Source: Megascapheus bottae (Eukaryota; Chordata; Mammalia; Rodentia; Geomyidae). Taken from it: a DNA stretch of 64,000 nt. Under the pieces are notes generated by a model. The model saw only the letters and a program-made list of their open reading frames with translations, searched no databases and had not been told where the DNA came from. The translations under genes were made by a program, and so were the position numbers. Shown here piece after piece: positions 34,923-45,448 of this stretch. The first letter of the stretch is position 1; the number at the start of each line of letters is the position of its first letter. Location of the stretch: assembly GCA_024803745.1 (NCBI GenBank), contig JANJXV010000101.1, positions 2,163,001 through 2,227,000 of the forward strand, read 5' to 3'.

Positions 34923-35879
34923 CAAGTTTTAATCTAAATTTTACATATTTTATATAACTAAACATAATGGCATTTCCAACAAGAAAAGTCAAAAGTCTTA
35001 TTAAGCAATGCTTTGCAAACTGTTACATCTATAACTAACCACGATTTAATTTCAGGTAATCATATTCTCCAAAGATCAGTTACTTTATAAATATTGCTGT
35101 AAATTAAAACAAGTGGGAGTCAAAGAAGAGAAACAATCCAATAGTCAAGGCACAGAAACCGTAAATTTCCTTTGTTCAATTTAAGAGAACCTGGAAAACA
35201 TGCAATTTTATAACATAAGCCCTCCTGAAAAAGTTACCATTTTGAACCTACTAATTAATGCTGATACTTAGTGCAAGTTGCATAAAATTGTTAAGAATTA
35301 ATTAACTAATATAGTCTAAATAGGATCTCATTTTGAGCTGTAAAAACACAGGGAAGAACCTGCAAAAATTGCCTGAGGCTTTTCAAATGTAAGAGTGATA
35401 ATAAGTAATCAGAGAAAGAAAGTTTCCTTAAATTAGTCGATTTATATTTTCGATTTGGGCAAGAAAGTTATTTTTAACATTATTCTAAAAGCTTCAATAT
35501 TTTAAAATACAAAGAAGTCAATGCATTTTAATCATCTACCGTGAAATGCCCAGAAGTGAAGTTGATCATAGATATCTGCAAAAAAATTAGACTCCTGAAT
35601 ATGCTAGAAGACCAACAATGACATGAGGCAAGAGGTATTCTTAACAGAGCTGCCAGGTCTTTGCAAAGGCTAAGTCAGATGCTAGCATGGCTGTGTCCAA
35701 AATCCAGGCATGCATAGTCTCTCTTCATTCAGTCAAAGCCAAACTCCCGGAAGAGAGTGTCAAGACCTTCTGTTATCTGCAAGCATAGCAGAAGTCCTGC
35801 CTGCCTCCTCTCTGATCCCATCTCCTCCTCGCCCTTCACTCCCACTAAGTGCAGTGGTGTACATACTTGATGTTACTTC
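34923..35879. other. Non-coding DNA
   Basis: Nothing recognised. Confidence 0.5.
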
Positions 35880-36175
35880 AGGGTGGCAGGTGATCTCTAA
35901 CATGAAACAGCTCAGATCATCACTTTCCTCTGCCTGTGTGTTTCTCCCTGATGGTCACCAAACCCCCAACCTGCACACTTTGCTCATAGCTCACTTTCTC
36001 AAAGACCATTCAGGCACTGCTACCCTGCCTCATGCATTTTCAATCCTTATTCCTGTGAACTTTTCTCCTTTTATCCTTCTGATGTCATGTTCCTATGTGC
36101 AATATAATTTACTACTTTATTATGCTTAGTATTTATTATCTGGTCCCCTCTAGAATATAAGCACTGGAGACTGTC
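35880..36175 (+). mobile_element. Possible LINE-2 3' end, ancient
   Basis: The order of motifs (tttctcaaagaccattcagg, pyrimidine-rich block, 'ttattatctggtcccctct', 'agaatataagcactgga') follows the familiar L2 3' region. Heavily decayed. The 139-codon frame over it (35,710-36,129) is not treated as a gene. Confidence 0.4.
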
Positions 36176-36199
36176 CTAAAAGCTGGATGTAAATTTACA

Positions 36200-36360
36200 A
36201 TGAAGTTTTTAAATTGTATTTTATTATCAGGATAAAGTATAGAGGGATTGCAGTTACATACATCGGGTAAGGGGTATATTACTTCTCAAACCTTGATAAC
36301 CCGTTCTCATATTTTTGTACCCCTTTCTCTTCCTCCGTCCCTTCCCAATCATCTCCTAAC
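36200..36360 (-). mobile_element. L1 3' end fragment
   Basis: 'ttgtattttattatcaggat', 'gttacatacatcgggtaagg', 'cttctcaaaccttgataacc', then a pyrimidine-rich block: reverse L1 3' UTR. Confidence 0.8.
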
Positions 36361-37609
36361 CAGGAATTGTTAATGCTAACTGACATTTAAAGGCTATGAT
36401 ATACCTACTCTTTTTAGACAACTGATGTTTTCAAATCATTTGGAATAAATATAATTCATTCAACTTCTTTTCAGACTTCTTGTGAGTACCAGAAAGGATT
36501 TACTGAGGGATATTTAGCTTCCTAATATGGCACAAGCATTCAATAAGGTACCAACTAAACTGGAATTATAGTAAAATCACCTTCAGTAGCATGAATCATA
36601 AGTAATGATTGACAACAGATAACTACCAAGGCGTTTTTTTTCTACAAGAGCCTATAAATGATCTCAATCTGTGTCTTAGAAGAAACAAACACTAATAATA
36701 TCAGTGGAGATAGGAAGGTTGGGGCAGAAAACAACCCAGAAAAAAACTCAAAGTCTTAGAAAGGAAAAAAAATAACTAAAGCAGAAAGGGCCAGGGACAT
36801 GATTCAAATAGTATAGCACACACAACTCTGTCCTCAAAAATCATGAGTACAGTATTCATCTTTCATTAATTCACATAATAGAGTTGCTAAAACTTTTTAA
36901 AGGTACTGGCTTTATGAAAATTATTTAGTACAAAGTGAGGGTCAAGATTTAAAGACATTGCCTAAGCTACCAGAGCACTGATAGCTTTGAAAATATCTGA
37001 ACACTGCACAGATAAATATTAAGGTTATTCTGTGAAGGATAAGGGGATACCTGGTATGCTATGACAGCTCATAAGTGATGATGAATCTTCACTGAAACAC
37101 TGATTCATGAAGACACTTTGGGCAGTAGTGCTCCCTGTAACTACTACTCTGGCTGTTTCTTTCACTTCTTTCTAAGGCTAAATAATTCCTAGAATTTCGT
37201 GCCCTGTCTTCAACTGAAATTAAATGTAGAATACTACAGCAGTGCTTTTACTTGGGAACTTGTGGCAAGCACATTTGTCCAGCCTTGTCCAACAAACAGA
37301 GGAGGGACACTGGCATAGCAACTCAGGCTTAGGGAGAACCTAAGCATGACATTTAGAAAAATATTTGTGAAAAAGAAGGGTTTTGTTTCCACAGCAACCA
37401 ACTTTCTTAGTCTTCTGAGCTCTACTAAAAATAAAACAAATGAAAGCTGGTAAGAGAATCAGAGTAAGGTCTAATGTAGAATGGCACACAAAGCAAAAAT
37501 AAAGGACGCTGAAGCCTAGTTCATTGGAAGAAGCATAGCAAATCCTCAGTTAATCATGAGTGTCCTAATCTGGTCATGACCCTTTAAATCTTCATTTCTT
37601 TATTTTTTG
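36361..37609. other. Non-coding DNA
   Basis: Nothing recognised. Confidence 0.5.
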
Positions 37610-38030
37610 GTAACTACTGGCCATGAGATTCTTCTCTTTCCATAAAGCAGAGCCTCCAGAATTTATTCATCTTGTACAATTGGGTTTCAGTGCCCAGGAT
37701 CAGTAACTCTCCTGCCTCTGTTCTCGGCTACCCATCACCGCAACACCGTGAGGCTGTCTATTTTAGGTAACTTGTACAAGTCTTTGTTGTCTTGTGATGA
37801 GGTTACTTTGCTTAACACAACAGCTTCAGAATTCGTCCCTACAGCTGCCTGTGGTTGAACTCCCTTCTTTTCTAGGGTTCAATAATACCCAATTTTGTGT
37901 ATATAACACATATACTTTGTCAATTTACCTGTGGTTGAGCCCTTACCACTTCTTGAGTATGGTGCAGTGTTTCAATCAACATTGGGATTTGGGTTTTCTT
38001 TGAGGTATCTTAACTTACCCTTTAGTAACA
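37610..38030 (-). mobile_element. Ancient L1 3' segment
   Basis: Reads the reverse of a late L1 ORF2/3' UTR: 'gggttcaataatacccaatt', 'tgtgtatataacacatatac' and 'caatcaacattgggatttgg' match the classic reverse-complement L1 text around the 'TMEYYAA' codons. Confidence 0.6.
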
Positions 38031-38123
38031 AGTCAATGCCTGGCCTCATAAAATGAATTTCAATGTAATCCATCTTCTTTTAGTTTTTGAAACAACTAAA
38101 GAGTCTTTATTGATTCTCCTTTA

Positions 38124-38278
38124 TTTTTTTAATTTTTTTATTGTAATTAGTAAAAGGGTTACATGATATTTGCCAGATAAAAGGTGCATTAATTCACATA
38201 CATTGATACCCTTTCACATGTCTTGTACCCATTTCCCTCCCCCCCCACAGCCCCCACCCGTCTTGGTTTTCCCCCCTT
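38124..38278 (-). mobile_element. L1 3' UTR fragment, severely 5'-truncated
   Basis: T-rich start, 'attgtaattagtaaaagggt', 'gcattaattcacatacattg' and a C-rich block of the young L1 3' UTR, ending at 'ttggttttcccccc'. Confidence 0.9.
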
Positions 38279-38566
38279 ATGTTTGGTATGGTTCATCAGT
38301 GAAATGTTATGCTTTAAGCTTTTCTCCTAAATGACTGTATGTCATTTCTACATTCCATTTCTTCATGATTAAATGCATAAGTGTTTTATGTTTGTAGGAC
38401 TGTTTCCCAGTTCCCCTAGGTCAATTATTTTTCTTTCAGATAATTCTTATAAATTCTAATGGTCCTTTCTCTTTCTGAAACATCCATTGTAATACCTCCT
38501 CTGTTTTTATCTAATTTTATTTATTTTTATATTGTTTATTTCTTAGTATAGATGAAGGACTTTAAT

Positions 38567-38758
38567 ATTTTTTTTTCCAGTCCTGGGTTTGAGCTCAGAC
38601 CTTAACACTGTCCTTGGACTTTCTCAAGGGTAGCGCTCTACCACCTGAGCCTCAGAACCACTTCCGGTTTTTTCTATGTATGTGGTACCAGCAATCGAAC
38701 CTGGATCTTCATGCATGCTAGACAAGCACTTTAACCACTAGGCCAAACTCGCGGCCCC
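38567..38758 (-). mobile_element. IDL-Geo-like SINE
   Basis: T-run then 'ccagtcctgggtttgagctc' through 'taaccactaggccaaactcg'. The B-box complement 'gcaatcgaacctgg' is nearly intact. Target duplication is tgaaggactttaat at 38,553-38,566 and 38,759-38,772. Confidence 0.95.
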
Positions 38759-38772
38759 TGAAGGACTTTAAT

Positions 38773-39820
38773 TTTTTTTTAATTTTTTATTGTAATTAGT
38801 AAAAGGGTTACATAATATTTGCCAGATAGAAGGTGCATTAATTCACATACATTGATACCCTTTCACATGTCTTGGTACCCATTGCCCTACCCCCGCCCCC
38901 CCCACCCGTCTTGCTTTTCCCCCCTTCCCTATCCAATTTCAAATAACCAAGTACAACTAAATTCAATATATAAGATAACAGAGTGAGATACTCTAACAAT
39001 ATGAGATGACCAAGATACAGCAAAGGAGATGAGAGACGCCACAGTACATTAAAGACAACAATCATTCGTTATATGGCTTTTGTTTCAATATCCTGGAGGT
39101 CCTTTCAAATAGCTTCATACTGTATGGCCTTATGTATCAAGATTTTGCTCTATTGCAGATCTATGCTAGTAGAGCCCAAGGTTTCTACTGATTTTGACAA
39201 ATGAGGGAAACCATTGAGCCTAAGTTCCTTTGAGTCTGGCTTACTTCACTTAATATGATTTTTTCTAAGTCTTTCCATTTCCTCAAAACTAATCTCCAAA
39301 GTAACAACCATCCCATGAAAAAATGGGCCAAAGACTTAAAGAGAGTCTTCTCTGAAGAAGAAACAAAAATGGCCTATAGACATATGAAGAAATGCTCAAC
39401 ATCTCTGGTCATAAAAGACATGCAAATCAAAACAACTCTAAGATTCCACCTCACTGCAGTTAGAATGGCCAGGATCAGGACAACGAATAATAACAGATGC
39501 TGGAGGGGATTTGGCCAGGAGGGATCACTACTACACTGTTGGTGGGAGTGCAAACTCATTCAACCACTATGGAAAGCAGTGTGGCACTGCCTTAAAAGGC
39601 TAAACATAGAACTCCCCTGTGACCCAGCAATTCCACTACTTGGCATTTACCCAATCATCCAGAAACAAGGGCATACTAAATCCACTAGCACAACCATGTT
39701 CATTGCAGCACTATTCACCATAGCAAAGATTTGGAACCAACCTTGATGTCCCTCAATTCATGAGTGGATCAACAAGTTGTGGTATTTGCACACAATGGAA
39801 TTCTATGCTGCTGTCAGAAA
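38773..39820 (-). mobile_element. L1 with inverted 5' segment, inserted at the edge of a SINE
   Basis: 38,773-39,282 is a reverse L1 3' end (poly(T), 3' UTR, last ORF2 codons). 39,283-39,820 is forward ORF2 sequence from upstream (KTNLQSNNHPMKKWAKDLKR ... WYLHTMEFYAAVRK) that in an intact L1 would precede it; about 19 ORF2 bases are missing at the junction. The target duplication gaaggactttaattttt (from 38,760 and from 39,821) reuses the SINE's own target sequence. Confidence 0.92.
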
Positions 39821-39955
39821 GAAGGACTTTAATTTTTATAAGAAATAATTATTAGTTCACTGATTTTTGTCTTTACTGATTTTCCATTTTCTTTGTTTCT
39901 ATTGTTGTTTTGGTTCTACATTAAATACTAATTTCTGCAAACTGGACTTCATTTG

Positions 39956-40019
39956 TCCTTTTTTTTTCAATGTCATTATAACGTGTAATGTATAATGTTA
40001 GGTTACTTATTTGAAACAC
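39956..40019. other. Spacer
   Basis: Short AT-rich gap between the ancient L1 and a B1-like SINE. Confidence 0.4.
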
Positions 40020-40320
40020 TTCTTGTTTCTTTTTGACTGTCCTGGGTTTTGAACTCAAGGTTTTATGTTTGCTAAGAAGGTGCTCGGTCACTTGAACCAA
40101 AACTCCAGATCTATATTGCAGTTATTTTTAAGATAGAGCCTCAGTGATGGACCTTGATACTCCTGTTCACTCTTCTCAAACTAGCTGGACTACTAGCACA
40201 TGCCGCCATTCCCAGCACCTGTTGAAGTGGGATCTCATGAAAGCTTCTGCCTATACTAAATTCTGATTTTCCAGATCTCTGCCTCCTGCACAGCTGGGGT
40301 GATAGGTGTGTGCAATTGGT
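40020..40320 (-). mobile_element. Very diverged B1/Geo-like SINE
   Basis: 'gactgtcctgggttttgaac' resembles the reverse Geo/IDL end. 'ccagatctctgcctcctgca' followed by 'cagctggggtgataggtg' resembles a reverse B1 head. Confidence 0.45.
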
Positions 40321-40674
40321 TATGAGAGATCTTATGACCTTTCTCCCTCCAGGATGACCTTCAATGGCCTGGGCAGTTGTGCTTTATATATTTACTCTTA
40401 TGATAGTGATTATGTATTTACCACTATTATGATTTCTTGGTGAATTGGAACTTACATAACTACATATTGTTTTTACTGAAATTCTACTCTGTATGATATA
40501 AATATAGCCACTTCATTCTTTTTTTTGCTTGCCTTTTCCATGGGATGTGTATTCTTTTCCTTCACTTTCAGCCTACACATGCCCTTAAATGTAAAGTAAG
40601 TTACTTATAGCCAACATATAGTTTGATTTTAAGCTACACGTGCACATGCACAAATACATATAAAATTTTTGAAG
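40321..40674. other. AT-rich non-coding DNA
   Basis: Nothing recognised. Confidence 0.5.
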
Positions 40675-40857
40675 TCAGGCACGCTTACTTGATTTACGTG
40701 GTTGGCCAGAACTCTACCATTTAAGTCAGTACAGCCCTGCTCTTTGCTCGTTATTTTACAGATGTGGTCTAGAAAACTCCTCACTGACTGGCCTTGGACC
40801 ACAATCCTTCGGATCTCAACCTGCTGAGTAACTATGATTACAGGCCTGACACACCAG
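40675..40857 (-). mobile_element. B1-like/Geo-like composite SINE, diverged
   Basis: Reverse Geo core 'agaactctaccatttaagtc' on the left. Reverse B1 head 'cttcggatctcaacctgctg' and 'gattacaggcctgacac' on the right. Confidence 0.55.
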
Positions 40858-42394
40858 TCTCCAAACTCATCCTGTTTTCCATGTAGCCTCTCTAAGACAA
40901 TAGTAATTTAAATGTCTCTTGTGCCATGAATATTTCATACTTTCTTATTATCACATTTCTCTCCCTTCCAAGGTAACTTTCTTCGTTTTAAAGTTCATGT
41001 GATCAAATGGGGTCTACCTAAATTTTACAATGGAGGAGAGTTTCCTGATTTTAAAACCTGGTCTACAAACTTAATCCTATCTGTAAGGCCCTTTTTGCTA
41101 TAGAATGCAAGATATTCATAACTTGTAGAGATTAGGAATCATTATCATACCTACTACAGTCACAAATCCAAGAAACAAATACTCATGAATACTACTTACG
41201 CCAAACAAAACAGATCTGTTGTCCTAATCATAACTCAGGGATCTCTAGGAAATAAATGTCATCAACAGAATATTACTCTTAAAATAAAGCTCTTAAATTA
41301 ACTTAAGGAAGATAAATACATTATTTAGTTTTACAATCTTTATCGCTGTATGCAGTCGCTAGTACTACACAAAGATCAAGGTGCTGTGGTGTGGGATATA
41401 TGAATAGTTAATAACCAACATTTGTTCTCAGTCTTCCTCCATTTGGAAGAATAGATGGAGTCATTACTATTGTGTACAGTGCCTTGAAGCCAGTTTAAAT
41501 AAGTCACTTTTTTACTGGGCTTGATTTATATAAACTATTAAACATTTTCAATGGGTCAAAAGACAATATTGCCCCACAGAGTCATCTGTCATTTGTTTAT
41601 TCTCATTAGCTGTATGAAAAATAAACCATGGAACTGCATAAAAATATATTGGAATCAAAGCTTTCTTTACTGTTTAAATTATAATTCAGAACTCTGAATT
41701 TAAATGCTGGCAATGTAAAAAAGCAAGCAAACAATGGCATTAAACAAGGCTGGAAAGTCACTACAACCTCTTTAACAATTTGCCTTTGGAGTACATGGCT
41801 GTCTGTAAATATCTCCTAATGTAATAGTGGACAAGGGTCAAAAGTACTAACCCCTGAGATTCACTATTCTCCTCTGAATAACAACCTGTTTTTCATGGGA
41901 TGTTTTAAAGATAGAGGCAATTCACAAAAGTGCTTTAACAATGTATTTGCCTAGGATACTTTCAAAATATTAACCTGACTCTGGTTTCAGATTTGGTATT
42001 ATATCTGATTCATACAGTTTACTACTATTTATTCATTTTATTTCTAATTTCTAATACACAGTCAATAGTACTGATGATGAGTTAGGCAAGGAATTAGGAA
42101 ACCTTGTGTTTGAGAATGATGTCTCAGATGTTAATTTAAAAAATTTTTACATATCGGCTACTGACATTAGCAGAATGGATTGTGATACACAGCATTGTCT
42201 TACTGACTCCCACAATCCTTGCAAAATCTGTTTGTATATCCAAGGGTAAACACTATTCCCCAAAAATTCTGTCAAGAGTTCATGAGATACAACCCATTCT
42301 TCAAGAGTTAATAACATAAAATAGTGTCCAAACCTCCTCTTCTTGAAACGAATCTACTAGCATTATCACTGCTATTTTTTGCTTCACTTTATTT
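40858..42394. other. AT-rich non-coding DNA
   Basis: No gene or repeat recognised. Confidence 0.5.
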
Positions 42395-42602
42395 TGACAT
42401 TTTAGCACTAGGAATTGAACCTATGCCTCCCATGGGATAGGAAATCGTTCTACCTAGTAATTCTTGGTGTTCTTTGATTTGCATTTGTATTTGGTGTTCG
42501 AGAAAGACGCTCACTAACTTTCTTTTGGTTGGCTTCAGACAACACCGTCCTGCCTCCTGAATAGCTAGCTGAGACATCAGTCATGTGCCACCATATTGGG
42601 CA
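42395..42602 (-). mobile_element. Very diverged ID/B1-like SINE
   Basis: 'gcactaggaattgaacctat' is a reverse tRNA-like B-box region. 'ctgcctcctgaatagctagc' and 'tcatgtgccaccatattggg' form a reverse B1 head. Confidence 0.5.
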
Positions 42603-42928
42603 CATCGCTTAATAAAGCCACACTAGGTATGATCAATGGCAAATAAAATTTCAGTGGCTGTGAACTACAAAGTCCCTAAGATAGGCAGGTCTTACCCTGG
42701 ACACAGAAGTGCTCTTAGTGGTCCTTTGAGGCACCCTGGTGCAATTACAAAGCCTTCTTGTCATGCTATGTAGAACAACACAGCCAGGCACCAGGCTTCA
42801 CCTATGCTGTCTCCACTGGTACAGTCTCATCTACATATGGCTCATATATGTTTAAGTTCAGTTTCAAAAAATGTGTGTCCACTACTTCAGGAAATAAACA
42901 GCAAAATGCAAATTCAAAATTCCTTCAC

Positions 42929-43026
42929 ATGAAAAGACATGTAACAAATAGCACATGTGAACTCCTGCGTTTCTCATATGGAAAGACATGTAACAAATAG
43001 CACATGTGAACTCCCACGTTTCTCAG
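42929..43026 (+). repeat. 49-bp tandem duplication, two units
   Basis: 'agacatgtaacaaatagcac' recurs with a 49-bp period (start at 42,935 and 42,984); each unit continues to a 'gtttctca' end. A few mismatches separate the units. Confidence 0.95.
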
Positions 43027-44366
43027 CTGTCTTACAGTTTAGCTTGCCGAGCAGAGATGGAAAAGAGAAAGGGGTTAATGATTGCTTCTTGTTCTTGAAA
43101 TGGGAACCAAAGGGGGAATGTGCCACTTTGAGACAAGGAAATCAAAAGCTAGTCCAGAATTCTCCAGATTCTCATTTTTCCAAATATGAGGTAAATGGGC
43201 AAGACTGTGTCATATGGGTAGAGCCCCAAGGAGGGAAGCCTCCATCTTCCACTCCCTGGGAGGCTGTGAGAGAAAGCCAAGGCCTCTGCTAACCCACACT
43301 GGACATGCAAAATGTATGCAGTGGATACTTTAGTTACATTGTGTGTAAACACAAGAAGGAGTCTGGGCTACACACAGTTTAAGCAAGCAGGTCAAGGTTG
43401 CTGAGATGAGAAGGTAACCCCAGTCTCCTGACATGCAGACCTAAGTTCTCATTACAGTCACTAGTCTGGTTCCATTGACCACAGCAGAATAATAAACAAC
43501 ATCCCTGAAAATGGATTTAAAGACCACTCAATCCAAATTCTCTAAGCTCAAGGTGACAGCCCACCATCCAGAGGCTATTAAAAGCCAGTGGTGGGCTTAG
43601 GACCCAAGACTCACACCTGTAGTTCTGGCTACTCACTCAGTAGACTGCATCTCAGTTAAGCAGTGACTGGCGTCTGTGACCTGGATCAGTATAATAACAA
43701 GCTATAGGATATAAAGGTACCAGTAACATGAGTTTGGGAAGCCGACTGTTAGCCACTAGCCATTTGGCTACTTTATGTCTCTCATTGTAGTTATCTACCT
43801 AAACAGGCTTTTTGTGAGGTTTTGTAATCTGAAGCAAGGTCACTGTCATCTAGTTATCACCTTGTCTTGGGTCCAAAAAATAGAACACAGTCCTGTAACA
43901 AGTTCTACGAAGTAGGTTTATTAGTTACAAGAATAGGAGTCCAAGATCCACTGCAAGCTGGTTCCTAACGCTAAAGAAAGCTCTCCACAGCAGTCGCCTC
44001 ACTTGCACCACAGGTGAAGGATTCCCCAAAAGTTTCATCTTAAGTTTTACACGAGGACAGATGAGTTTCTGTGTTAAAGGGCATCTGTCTCCTAAATGGG
44101 ACTAGAATGAGCACAGATGTTTTCATCATGACAAATTTATCATCTTGATAAATTGCATTCCTATACAATACAACGTACAGTTAATTTTGAGCATTACAAA
44201 CGATGCAAAGGAAAGAAATGGGTCTCTCTAAGGCCACTCAGAAAAATGTTCCACAGAAATGAATTTAACTAATCGAGAATTTATTTACATGTGCTTTTGA
44301 AAGTTTAATACCTTCATAACCCATTATTTTATATAGTATTTTGTCTCTTCAAAGTAAAGGACAATA
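43027..44366. other. Non-coding DNA with one possible diverged B1-like piece
   Basis: 43,595-43,700 ('cacacctgtagttctggcta') resembles a forward B1 head. A 111-codon frame (42,957-43,292) starts in the tandem repeat and has no recognisable domain. Confidence 0.4.
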
Positions 44367-44625
44367 TAACAGCTTCCATTTACTAAGTACACACTGTGTA
44401 CCAGCATGGCCCTTAGTGTTTATGAATATCTGCTCATCTAATGTTCACAGAAATTTGAGGCATTTACTCTTAATAACCTCGGAGGTTTTTCAAAGAAAAC
44501 AGTGAAGCACAGAGTGGCTTGTTCAAGGTCATCTAGGTTGTAAATGAATGCAGTAAGTTTTGAAGCTAAGCAGCAGCTTTCAGAACCCATATTTACATCC
44601 ATTAAGCTACAATGCCAAGGATGAA
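44367..44625 (-). mobile_element. MIR SINE, near full length
   Basis: Follows the reverse MIR consensus in order: 'tttactaagtacacactgtg', 'gctcatctaatgttcacag', 'gtgaagcacagagtggcttg', 'ttcaaggtcatctaggttgt', 'cattaagctacaatgcc'. The best MIR in the window. Confidence 0.85.
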
Positions 44626-45065
44626 AGCCTAAAAAGGGGTAGATATACCTCTGTACTCCAACTACCATTTTTAAGGTATAAATGTTTGGAGGTGTGTAAG
44701 CAAAATTGCAATTGTGCCTTTCTTCAATTACACTAGATATAAAGTGCATGCTATAAGTAGAAATGGCAGAGTAAGGGTAAGAGATGACAGGAGATTAGGA
44801 AGAGGAATGGATATTTTGACTAGTTAGACAGGCTGGTAGCGCTAAGAAATGTCTGAAACACAATGAACTAGATATAATCCCGGAATTCTAGCTCTGCTGC
44901 TATTGTGGGGCACATCTTCAACTAAAATAAGAAGTAGAATCTAAAGCCCAGACAAAATTAGACTCATAGTTTCTAAGGATTATCTAATTTAATTATATTA
45001 TTATATAAATTACAGAAACACTGCCTTTGGCCACAAAGTCAATTTACTATTTTTTTCATCTTTTT

Positions 45066-45430
45066 TTTTTAACATTTCTCTCTTTACTTTTTTTTTTTGC
45101 CAGTCGTGGGCTTGAGCTCAGGGCCTGAGCCCTGTCCTTGGACTTTCTCAAGGCTAGAGCTCTACCACTTGAGCCTCAGCACCATTTCCAGCTTTTGTCT
45201 ATGTATGTGGTGCCAAGGAATCGAACCTGGGTCTTCGTGCACGCTAGGCAAGCACTTTAACCACTAGGCCAAACTCCCGGCCCCAAATAGATTTTGGTAG
45301 CTCTTTTTTTGCCAGTCCTGGGCTTGGGGTCAGGGCCTGAGCACTGTCCTTGGACTTTCTCAAGGCTAGAACTCTACCACTTGAGCCTCAGCACCACTTC
45401 AGGCTTTTTTCTATGTATGTGGTACCGAGG
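45066..45430 (-). mobile_element. Read-through pair of IDL-Geo SINEs, private to copy B
   Basis: A complete reverse SINE (about 45,088-45,284) and a 5'-truncated one (45,303-45,430), joined by about 18 bases of unique sequence (aaatagattttggtagct). About 17 more unique bases precede the poly(T). The flanks 'ttttttcatcttttt' (45,051 on and 45,431 on) are duplicated. Copy A is empty at the same place (about 153-170). One retrotransposed read-through transcript explains all of this. Confidence 0.85.
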
Positions 45431-45448
45431 TTTTTTCATCTTTTTAAC

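Larger units (their letters stand above)
38031..39955 (-). pseudogene. Ancient L1 ORF2 (RT region), interrupted by three retroelements
   Basis: Recognisable pieces are 38,031-38,123 (tggcctcataaaatgaattt, reverse of the ORF2 'NSFYEA' codons), 38,281-38,566 ('ggttcatcagtgaaat' to 'gtaatacctcctctgttttt' and 'tttatttcttagtatagatg') and 39,838-39,955. Together they follow reverse L1 ORF2 order. Inserted into it are an L1 3' UTR, an IDL-Geo SINE and a 5'-inverted L1. Its reading frame is long dead. Confidence 0.75.

Noticed and set aside
35710..36129. 139-codon plus-strand frame
   Set aside because: Its 3' half resembles an ancient LINE-2 end; Ser/Leu/Pro-rich with no recognisable family.
42957..43292. 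111-codon plus-strand frame
   Set aside because: Starts in the 49-bp tandem repeat, overlaps an antisense frame and shows no domain.
19278..44897. A third copy of the duplicated segment in the spacer
   Set aside because: I saw no spacer stretch matching copy A unique sequence; only dispersed L1 and SINE families recur.
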